Assembly (NCBI GenBank): GCA_900765125.1
Contig: CAAFQL010000383.1
Span: 1-6,743, forward strand
Reading direction: 5' to 3'
Source: Oscillospiraceae bacterium
GTDB taxonomy: Bacteria; Bacillota; Clostridia; Oscillospirales; Ruminococcaceae
Length of the DNA: 6,743 bases
Below, piece by piece: positions 1-4,758 of this stretch. The notes under the pieces were generated by a model. That model was not told where the DNA came from. It was given only the letters and a program-made list of their open reading frames with translations, and did not search any database. A program made the position numbers and the translations under genes. The number at the start of each line of letters is the position of its first letter. Position 1 is the stretch's first letter.

Positions 1-145
1 AATCACCTGCATATGTGCATTTATCGTTGTACTGCGCAACCCAGATCGCATAACGATTTTTGATGCTGTCAGATATATGACTATCCAGATAGCTTGTACT
101 GCAATACAAACCTGCATAATATCCGGCTTTCTCTACCTCTATGTA
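1..145 (-). pseudogene. GH25 muramidase (lysozyme-like) fragment, truncated by the IS and by the window edge
   Basis: Reading the minus strand from 145 down gives 48 uninterrupted codons starting YIEVEKAGYYAGLYCS and later containing RYAIWVAQYNDK. The pair 'GYYAGLYCS' and 'IWVAQY' matches two conserved beta strands of glycoside hydrolase family 25, which cleaves the MurNAc-GlcNAc bond of peptidoglycan in phage endolysins and bacterial cell-wall hydrolases. In the family these strands lie in the second half of the ~190-residue catalytic domain. The N-terminal catalytic part is therefore missing and the C-terminal end lies beyond the left edge. The N-terminal side stops exactly where the IS21-type end begins (146), and no continuation is seen on the other side of the IS, which carries a different gene on the opposite strand. 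The family call rests on these motifs alone. Whether the parent was a prophage lysin or a chromosomal hydrolase cannot be told. Confidence 0.72.
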
Positions 146-200
146 TGCTAAAATAAAACTGAGCCAGATATGGCACAAATGATAATAAAAAAGTGAGCCA
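146..200 (+). repeat. IS21 left terminal repeat array (sites L1 and L2)
   Basis: Outer site L1 has CTGAGCCA at 159-166, and inner site L2 has GTGAGCCA at 193-200. L2 with its upstream A-rich arm (183-200, TAATAAAAAAGTGAGCCA) is an exact 18-bp inverted match to site R2 in the right end (2476-2493). In IS21 such repeated sub-terminal sites bind the IstA transposase. The L2 site lies just upstream of the candidate istA promoter, so IstA binding could damp its own expression (inference). Confidence 0.8.
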
Positions 201-224
201 CTAATAATAAAAATCCTGTATAAT
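195..224 (+). promoter_or_regulatory. Possible istA promoter
   Basis: A perfect TATAAT lies at 219-224, preceded directly by TG, 35 bp before the istA start. No good -35 box stands at 16-18 bp upstream. The expected position overlaps the L2 terminal repeat (GTGAGCCA). The promoter would therefore depend on its -10 region and could be blocked by transposase bound at L2. This is an inference from the sequence only. Confidence 0.4.
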
Positions 225-258
225 AAGAGAAAGAGCTTGTGTACAGGAGGAACAAGGA

Positions 259-1707
259 GTGGCAATAGCAATGGAGATCTATGAAAAGATCAGATATTAT
301 CGGGAGCATACTGACTACAGTCAGCGTAATGTAGCAAAGATACTTGGCATATCCCGCAATACAGTAAAGAAATACTGGGAAGGACAAACAGTTCCGTGGG
401 AACGTAAGCCCGGCAGCGGCAGGAAGAATGATATAATCACCGATGAAGTCAAGTCTTTCATTATCAAGTGTCTTGAATCTGACAAGAAAGCGCCACGGAA
501 GCAGCACCATACAGCTCACAAGATCTATGAACGCCTGGTTGCTGAATGCGGCTTTGAGGGCTGTGAAGCCTCTGTAAGAAGAACTGTAGCAGAACTTCGC
601 TGCAATACTCATGATATATTTGTACCGCTGTCATACGAACCTGCCGAAGCTGTACAGATCGACTGGGGTGAAGCAACTGTTATCCTCGAGGGCTGCAAAC
701 AGAAGATACAGATATGGTGTATGCGAGAATGCTACAGCGGAGATATATTTGTAACCGCCTTCTATCGGCAGAATGAAGAAAGCTTTCTTGAAGGGATAGT
801 AAAAGGACTTGAATACTTTGGTGGCACTCCGCAGAAGATCATCTTTGACAATGCTCGTGTCGCTGTAAAGGAAGGCTTCGGGCATCACGCCAAAGCGACT
901 GATAAGTATCTTGCTCTTTCGGCTCATTATTCGTTCAGACCAATATTCTGCAATCCCGCACAGGGGCATGAAAAAGGTCTTGTAGAAGGTATGGTCGGAC
1001 TTGTCAGAAGAAACTTCTTCGTACCTGTGCCGAATATTTCAACCGTTGATGAGCTTAATAAAAAACTACTTGAATATTGCAGTATGTACAGGAGCCATAG
1101 GATATCCGGCAAAAGCATGACAGTCGGAGAAATGGCTGAAAACTGCAAAGGCCACTGGATACCTTTGCCACCATACCGCTTTGATACTTCAAACACAATT
1201 CAGGTCAAGGCTGATGATTTCTCACTTGTTAGATTCGATCACAACAAATACTCAGTGCCGTATCAGTACAGCTCAAAAACAATAACAGTCAAAGGCAGCG
1301 GAAATAAAGTAGTGATGCTGTTCTGCGGTAAAACCATCGCTCAATACGACAGAGATTACCGTCATGATCAGACTCATTATCGTCTTGAACATTACATAGG
1401 ACTCATCGAAAAGCGTCCGAGAAGTGTTTACAATGCTGCACCGATAAAGGAAACTGTCCCTAAAGAGCTTTATGAGTTCTTGATGAAACAGGATAGTCCA
1501 AGGGAGATAGTCAAGGTATTGAGACTGTATATTGATACCGGCGATGAATTATTGAAGCACCTGTCTTATGCTGATTCATATGATACGCTGTACGCCTGCG
1601 TTATCGGTAAAACAGTAAATAATGCGTCGATAGAAACATCGGTAAAGATAATACTGCCGGACCTTAAACGATACGATTCGCTGCTGAAAGGCGGTGATGC
1701 AGTATGA
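259..1707 (+). CDS. istA: IS21-family transposase IstA
   Basis: This 482-residue DDE transposase cuts and joins the ends of the IS. Residues ~20-40 (RNVAKILGISRNTVKKY) form a helix-turn-helix for binding the terminal repeats. The retroviral-integrase-type core follows, with likely catalytic residues D135 (VQIDWGEA), D197 (IIFDNARV) and E243 (KGLVEGMVG) in the spacing and motif context of IstA proteins. A C-terminal beta-rich region around residues 310-380 follows. The start is taken as GTG at 259, with AGGAGG at 245-250 eight bases before it. An ATG at 271 in the same frame is possible but has a more weakly placed site. Length is normal for the family and no frameshift is seen. The stop codon overlaps the istB start by ATGA, indicating translational coupling. 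The two proteins act together, with IstB as ATPase helper for IstA strand transfer. Confidence 0.95.
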   Translation: MAIAMEIYEKIRYYREHTDYSQRNVAKILGISRNTVKKYWEGQTVPWERKPGSGRKNDIITDEVKSFIIKCLESDKKAPRKQHHTAHKIYERLVAECGFEGCEASVRRTVAELRCNTHDIFVPLSYEPAEAVQIDWGEATVILEGCKQKIQIWCMRECYSGDIFVTAFYRQNEESFLEGIVKGLEYFGGTPQKIIFDNARVAVKEGFGHHAKATDKYLALSAHYSFRPIFCNPAQGHEKGLVEGMVGLVRRNFFVPVPNISTVDELNKKLLEYCSMYRSHRISGKSMTVGEMAENCKGHWIPLPPYRFDTSNTIQVKADDFSLVRFDHNKYSVPYQYSSKTITVKGSGNKVVMLFCGKTIAQYDRDYRHDQTHYRLEHYIGLIEKRPRSVYNAAPIKETVPKELYEFLMKQDSPREIVKVLRLYIDTGDELLKHLSYADSYDTLYACVIGKTVNNASIETSVKIILPDLKRYDSLLKGGDAV

Positions 1708-2450
1708 ACAGCGTACAGAAAGAAACGATCAAGCTATATGCAAAGCAGCTCAGAGTGCCTACTTTCAATAACTATGATAAAGTAATCCGTCATCTTTCAG
1801 CTGATGATGGTTATGAGCAGTTCCTGATAGAACTGATGAAACAGGAACTTGCAGAGCGCTCGGTGACAGGTCAGAAACGCAGGATAAAAGCTGCGAAGTT
1901 CCCGTCAATGAAAACACTTGACGAGTTTGATATGACAAGGCTTGAAAATGTCAGCGAAAGCACTGTACGTCAGCTTGCTTCCTGTGATTTCATAAAGCAG
2001 CGTCAGAATATCGTTATGATAGGTAATCCGGGGAGCGGAAAGACACATATGTCAATTGCTCTGGGCATGAATGCCTGTGAAGCGGGATACCGTGTAAAGT
2101 TCTACACAGCCGTCAACCTCGCAGCCGAGCTTGCAGAAGCCGTCCAGATGAACAGGCTATCCAAGCTTGAAAAGAGCCTTAGCAAAATAGATCTGCTGAT
2201 AATCGACGAGCTCAGTTACCTGACTTTCAACAGATACCAGTCGGAAATGCTTTTCCAGATCATATCCGAGCGTTCAGAACGAGCCAGTGTTATTATCACT
2301 ACAAATCTCGAATTTTCGGAATGGACACAGCTTTTTGAAAACGAGATGATGCTTGCTGCACTAATTGACAGAGTCACTTTCAGATCCTTCGTTCTGAATA
2401 TGAACTGCAGCTCGTCTTACCGCATCGACTCGACCATGAATAATGATTAG
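1704..2450 (+). CDS. istB: IS21-family helper ATPase IstB
   Basis: This 248-residue AAA+ ATPase of the IstB/DnaC-like family assembles on target DNA and stimulates IstA. The N-terminal helical region (residues 1-100) precedes a Walker A motif GNPGSGKT at 107-114, a Walker B strand LLIIDE at 164-169, a sensor-1 TTN at 199-201 and an arginine-containing IDRVTFRS at 221-228. That last segment is the usual position of the family's late conserved box (normally ALIDR...). Length matches typical IstB proteins. The ATG overlaps the istA stop (ATGA), so translation is probably coupled. The stop at 2448-2450 abuts terminal repeat R3, leaving no spacer between gene and IS end. No sign of inactivation is visible. 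Confidence 0.95.
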   Translation: MNSVQKETIKLYAKQLRVPTFNNYDKVIRHLSADDGYEQFLIELMKQELAERSVTGQKRRIKAAKFPSMKTLDEFDMTRLENVSESTVRQLASCDFIKQRQNIVMIGNPGSGKTHMSIALGMNACEAGYRVKFYTAVNLAAELAEAVQMNRLSKLEKSLSKIDLLIIDELSYLTFNRYQSEMLFQIISERSERASVIITTNLEFSEWTQLFENEMMLAALIDRVTFRSFVLNMNCSSSYRIDSTMNND

Positions 2451-2520
2451 TGGCTCATTATTTTTTTATCAAAACTGGCTCACTTTTTTATTAGCGCTGT
2501 GGCTCAGGTTTTTATTGACA
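2451..2520 (-). repeat. IS21 right terminal repeat array (sites R1, R2, R3)
   Basis: Three inverted copies of the TGAGCCA core lie at 2500-2507 (R1, outer), 2476-2483 (R2) and 2451-2458 (R3, inner), spaced about 24-25 bp apart. R1 sits at the same distance from the tip as L1 in the left end, and R2 is identical to L2 over 18 bp (2476-2493). R3 begins directly after the istB stop codon, so the coding region runs right up to the terminal array. Confidence 0.8.
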
Positions 2521-2702
2521 AAGGCAGCTATTTGAAAGCACAAGGAAATCAGGGGGGCGATTATAATTACGCCAAACAGTTTGCCGGAAATGATGACTTA
2601 AAAGCAATTGGTGATTGGTACTATGCAGTGGGAGCGAACGTTGGTGATAGAGTTAAGGTGACTTGGATAAGCTCAACTGAAATTCAGATTGAAAAAATAT
2701 AA
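2521..2702 (+). pseudogene. C-terminal remnant of an unidentified protein (possible restriction endonuclease), front lost at the IS
   Basis: After the IS right tip, an open frame of about 60 codons runs to a TAA at 2700-2702. It begins KGSYLKAQGNQGGDYNY and ends VGDRVKVTWISSTEIQIEKI. The frame remains open backwards into the IS end, where a GTG at 2499 occurs, but no ribosome binding site precedes it. This looks like the tail of a longer gene cut by the IS. The composition (many charged and aromatic residues, ending in a short beta-strand-rich VGDRVKVTW segment) looks like genuine protein, but I do not recognise the family from 60 residues. Its position, converging on a DNA cytosine methyltransferase and sharing a terminator, is a common layout for type II restriction-modification pairs. 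A lost restriction enzyme is therefore a reasonable guess, not a demonstrated identity. Confidence 0.6.
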
Positions 2703-2708
2703 AAGAAT

Positions 2709-2744
2709 GGCTGCTGAGTGTCGAATGACTCCCAGCAGCCTTTT
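2709..2744 (+). terminator. Intrinsic terminator shared by the convergent genes
   Basis: GGCTGCTG at 2709-2716 pairs perfectly with CAGCAGCC at 2733-2740. The stem continues with AGT/ACT after a two-base bulge, and TTTT follows at 2741-2744 on the plus strand. The minus strand reads ATTCTTTTAT after the same stem, so the hairpin can end transcripts from both directions. It lies 6 bp after the truncated plus-strand gene and 10 bp after the methyltransferase stop. Confidence 0.82.
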
Positions 2745-2750
2745 CCTATA

Positions 2751-3821
2751 TTATTCATTCATAGTAGCATCAATATGAGGATAGTCTATTCCGGCAAAAG
2801 TGTCAAGAATTGCGTTGAAGATGATTTTTACTCCTTCAGGAGGAACTGCCATTCCAATTTGCTTTCTTACTGAGGAGTATTTGCCAAAGAACTCAAAATC
2901 GTCAGGAAATGTTTGGATTCTTGCTCGTTCTCTGTTTGTAAGTTCTCTTTGTTCATCAGACCAATGATACATAAAAGTTCCGCCGCCGCCTGCAGCTGTA
3001 ACAGTATATGATGGCTTCGCAGGATCTAACTTCCTGTATATCTGACTGATTTTGGTTCTGGTTCGTATTTTTAGTTCTTCCGGCAAGTCCTGTGCCTGCC
3101 ACACATTCTCGCCAGGCTTAATATAAGATAAGCGACGTTTAACCTTTTCCTGAAGCTGTCTTATTTCATTATTAGGAGCATCAGCAGGAATATTTGATAA
3201 GGCTGTTTGGGCGGTGATGTCACACTCTTTATAAGGTTCTGGCGAAGGAACGTGAAACTTTATCCCTTTTGCATCAAGGTCTTTTCTTATACCTACGATT
3301 ATTATCCTATGTCTCGTCTGAGGAACACCATATAATTCAAACTTGTACATATGAGGCACGAGCACATAACCAGCATCCTCCATGTCTGCAAGAATTTGCT
3401 TAAAATGATCTCCAGAGCCTGCCGATTTCAGCCCGCTTACGTTTTCAGCCAAAAACCAATCAGGCTGAAAGCGCTTTAACACCTTAATACCATATGTATA
3501 AAGCTGTCCAAACTTTTCATTGTCAAGTCCTTCATGTTCACCAACATTTGAAAAGCTATTGCATGGGAACCCATATGCAAAAGCGTCAATCTCAGCAAGA
3601 GCATCTATGTTTAGTTCTCTTACATCTTCGCAGTACACAGAGCTATTGTCGCCTCCGCATATATTATGAGCGTATGTAAGACAAGTATCAGGATCGAAAT
3701 CAGATGCCCAAGCGTGTTCAATGGTTAATTTCCCGTCTTGACTATGCGCATTATGGGCACCACAAGCAATGCCGCCTGGACCACAAAAAAGTTCTCCAAG
3801 CCTAAATTTTTTCTTTTTCAT
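2751..3821 (-). CDS. DNA (cytosine-5-)-methyltransferase, type II restriction-modification class
   Basis: This 356-residue C5 methyltransferase transfers a methyl group from S-adenosylmethionine to carbon 5 of cytosine in a specific DNA site. The family's motifs occur in order. Motif I is LFCGPGG at 11-17 (SAM binding). Motif IV is GFPCNSFS at 84-91, with the catalytic C87. Motif VI is ENV at 126-128, and motif VIII is QTRHR at 168-172. A variable target-recognition region spans roughly 185-270. A glycine run follows (GGGG, 278-281), then motif IX (RERARIQTFPDDF, 297-309) and motif X (KQIGMAVPP, 320-328). All key residues are present and length is normal, so it should be active. The recognition site cannot be deduced from sequence alone. 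The ATG at 3821 is preceded by AGAGGT (3830-3835) eight bases upstream. The gene has its own strong promoter, as expected for a methylase that must be made independently of a restriction enzyme. The only nearby candidate partner is the truncated tail at 2521-2702, so it may now be an orphan. Confidence 0.96.
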   Translation of the reverse strand: MKKKKFRLGELFCGPGGIACGAHNAHSQDGKLTIEHAWASDFDPDTCLTYAHNICGGDNSSVYCEDVRELNIDALAEIDAFAYGFPCNSFSNVGEHEGLDNEKFGQLYTYGIKVLKRFQPDWFLAENVSGLKSAGSGDHFKQILADMEDAGYVLVPHMYKFELYGVPQTRHRIIIVGIRKDLDAKGIKFHVPSPEPYKECDITAQTALSNIPADAPNNEIRQLQEKVKRRLSYIKPGENVWQAQDLPEELKIRTRTKISQIYRKLDPAKPSYTVTAAGGGGTFMYHWSDEQRELTNRERARIQTFPDDFEFFGKYSSVRKQIGMAVPPEGVKIIFNAILDTFAGIDYPHIDATMNE

Positions 3822-3916
3822 AATTGTTTACCTCTGGCTTTACGTGTTCCCAACGTTCTCAGCAAAGTAAATGTTGCCGTCATTATACAGCTATAATTCA
3901 ATAGCAATACCTATTA

Positions 3917-3945
3917 ATTATACCACTTTTTTCGATATTTGTCAA
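3917..3945 (-). promoter_or_regulatory. Consensus sigma-70 promoter for the methyltransferase
   Basis: On the minus strand TTGACA (3945-3940) and TATAAT (3922-3917) are separated by exactly 17 bp, so both boxes and the spacer are ideal. Transcription would begin near 3910, giving a leader of about 90 nt before the ATG at 3821. A second TATAAT on the same strand (3887-3882) lacks a good -35 box and may be a minor start. The promoter ends only a few bases before the 22-bp repeat block begins, so whatever binds that block could influence it (inference). Confidence 0.8.
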
Positions 3946-3950
3946 CAACT

Positions 3951-4057
3951 GTGTATGCCGGCGCCAGAACCGCACCTGCACGGACTCAAAACCGCGCTTT
4001 GCCGGACTAGGAACCGCACCCTTGCCTGAGTCAAACCGCATCTGTTGTGTATGCCGG
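3951..4057 (+). repeat. Direct repeat GTGTATGCCGG bracketing the tandem array
   Basis: GTGTATGCCGG occurs at 3951-3961 and again at 4047-4057, exactly 96 bp apart, just outside and at the end of the four 22-bp units. A related form GTGTGTATGTCGCC occurs at 4369-4382, with its inverted copy at 4328-4341, where the two form the arms of a hairpin. Confidence 0.7.
3966..4053 (+). repeat. Four tandem 22-bp repeats with AACCGCAC core
   Basis: The cores are AACCGCAC at 3968, AACCGCGC at 3990, AACCGCAC at 4012 and AACCGCAT at 4034, spaced exactly 22, 22 and 22 bp. The rest of the unit is partly conserved, with a consensus around AACCGCACCCTTGCCGGAC. Exact two-helical-turn spacing places all cores on one face of the DNA. 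That is typical of arrays bound by one protein, such as plasmid iterons or Tn7-type transposon ends. No replication or transposition gene for such a system is in the window. Confidence 0.8.
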
Positions 4058-4112
4058 TGTGTGTGCCGCTTCGATAATCAGCATAACGGAGTGAGCTTTT
4101 ATGCCGCAAAAC

Positions 4113-4219
4113 CCGCTTGACAGTGAGTATGAGTGTGGTAGGCTGGTGGCCAGGCAACAGCCCTTGTTGCTGCCTGTGTTGCCAGACTACTGCGCTCATA
4201 GAGGCTTGCTGTCAAGTGG
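4113..4219. other. Large imperfect stem-loop (~107 nt), possible structured RNA
   Basis: Successive pairings are nested. CCGCTTGACAG (4113-4123) pairs with CTGTCAAGTGG (4209-4219) with one G-T pair. TATGAG (4128-4133) pairs with CTCATA (4195-4200). GTAG and CTGG (4138-4146) pair with CCAG and CTAC (4182-4190) across one mismatch. GCAACA (4154-4159) pairs with TGTTGC (4165-4170) at the tip. Just before it GCATAA (4081-4086) can pair with TTATGC (4099-4104). Nested helices over this length are unlikely by chance and suggest a folded RNA or a cruciform-prone DNA element. No known RNA family is recognised and the sense strand is not determined. Confidence 0.55.
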
Positions 4220-4280
4220 ATTGTGGAATAAATGCGAACGGACGGAATGATCATTATGTTGTTCATCGTCCATGTTTAGC

Positions 4281-4324
4281 GCATTTTGTAAAGTGCGGTT
4301 CATGTCCGGCAAGGGTGCGGTTCC
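4281..4324 (-). repeat. Two inverted copies of the 22-bp repeat
   Basis: On the minus strand the AACCGCAC core appears at 4322-4315 and 4300-4293, again 22 bp apart. The outer unit (4324-4303) is nearly identical to the third forward unit, sharing GGAACCGCACCCTTGCC. Similarity extends outward to CGCCA and GTGTATG in both arms, so 3951-4001 and about 4290-4340 form an imperfect inverted repeat of roughly 45-50 bp enclosing about 290 bp. Confidence 0.78.
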
Positions 4325-4327
4325 TTT

Positions 4328-4382
4328 GGCGACATACACACGACGGAAGGAAAACATCGTTCCGCCGCGTGTGTATGTCGCC
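4328..4382. repeat. Palindrome with perfect 15-bp stem
   Basis: GGCGACATACACACG (4328-4342) is followed by its exact complement CGTGTGTATGTCGCC (4368-4382). Inside, CGGAA (4344-4348) pairs with TTCCG (4360-4364) around an 11-nt loop. No T-run follows on either side, so it is not an ordinary intrinsic terminator. The left arm continues the inverted 22-bp repeat, tying the hairpin to that array. Confidence 0.75.
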
Positions 4383-4417
4383 TATCCGTGCAAGGAACGA
4401 AGTAATCTGCCAGAGGA

Positions 4418-4432
4418 ATGCACTTCGTGCAT
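4418..4432. repeat. Short perfect hairpin
   Basis: ATGCAC (4418-4423) and GTGCAT (4427-4432) pair around a 3-nt TTC loop. It is a further small palindrome in the same block. No T-run or gene end is nearby, so no function is assigned. Confidence 0.5.
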
Positions 4433-4664
4433 AGCATAGACAAAGCGTTGTTTTCCTAACGGAAGTTACTGTATGACGCTCGCCACCCTTGACAGAACTT
4501 GAAAGAAATGCTTTGCAGTCGGTGCCGACGGCGACGAATTCAAGAACAGCTAAGTCGATCACAGTCGGAACAGCAATGGTATCATTGGCAAGTGTGTTCC
4601 TAGCGTAGGCTGGTGCTTTCCTTGTATTGGATTGATGCTTTCCAGTGCACTGAATAATCAATAT

Positions 4665-4693
4665 ACAAAAGTCTCCGTTTTCAAAGATGGAGA
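4665..4693 (-). terminator. Weak candidate terminator for the dehydrogenase gene
   Basis: On the minus strand TCTCC (4693-4689) and GGAGA (4676-4672) can pair around a 12-nt loop, with CTTTTG following. The stem is only 5 bp and the T-run short, so this is a weak candidate. It is about 65 bp after the stop of the gene, and no better hairpin was seen there. Confidence 0.25.
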
Positions 4694-4758
4694 TAAGAAA
4701 CGTTAGTAATTCCTTTTTAACAATTCTTGTGACAATTGCGTTTAAATTCTGCCTATTG

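Larger units (their letters stand above)
146..2520 (+). mobile_element. IS21-family insertion sequence, apparently complete
   Basis: The element contains the two-gene istA-istB module that defines the IS21 family, with long imperfect terminal repeats at both ends. I place the tips at TG (146-147) and CA (2519-2520) because, aligned inward from there, both ends share an A-rich stretch and then CTGAGCCA at the same distance (base 14). The left end carries two TGAGCCA-type sites and the right end three, the multiple-repeat arrangement typical of IS21 termini bound by IstA. The length is about 2375 bp, within the usual range for the family. IS21 elements normally make 4-8 bp target duplications. 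The bases just outside (CTATGTA on the left, AAGGCAG on the right) do not match. Either the exact tips are a few bases off or the flanks have been rearranged. Both genes look intact, so the element may be active. Confidence 0.88.
3822..4758. other. Gene-free 937-bp block between methyltransferase and UDP-glucose dehydrogenase
   Basis: From 3822 to about 3949 this is ordinary AT-rich upstream DNA of the methyltransferase. From about 3950 to 4650 the base composition shifts visibly toward GC and the sequence is full of repeats and inverted repeats, listed separately. Open frames exist here on both strands (e.g. plus 4117-4434, minus 4263-4802). They lack ribosome binding sites, have no recognisable domains and run straight through the palindromes, so I do not call them genes. 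No tRNA, rRNA or group II intron domain V pattern was found. From 4650 to 4758 the sequence returns to AT-rich trailer DNA of the dehydrogenase gene. The block could be a non-autonomous mobile element, a binding array or a structured RNA. Confidence 0.65.

Noticed and set aside
148..1196. Minus-strand open frames of 70-154 codons under istA
   Set aside because: They are antisense shadows of a clearly coding istA with conserved motifs.
2499..2702. Complete small gene starting at GTG 2499
   Set aside because: The first codons lie inside the IS right end (terminal site R1), there is no ribosome binding site, and the remainder looks like the tail of a larger protein.
3966..4324. CRISPR array
   Set aside because: The repeats are contiguous 22-bp degenerate units without spacers, partly inverted, and no cas genes are present.
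4328..4382. Intrinsic terminator
   Set aside because: The strong stem is not followed by a T-run on either strand and is far from any gene end.
3950..4400. Group II intron (a GTGTG-like start near 4058 and extensive folding)
   Set aside because: No domain V-like hairpin, no conserved 3' end and no reverse transcriptase/maturase frame was found. A degenerate fragment cannot be fully excluded.
4117..4434. Plus-strand open frame of 105 codons
   Set aside because: No ribosome binding site, cysteine/arginine-rich low-quality translation, and it is composed almost entirely of stem-loop and hairpin sequence.
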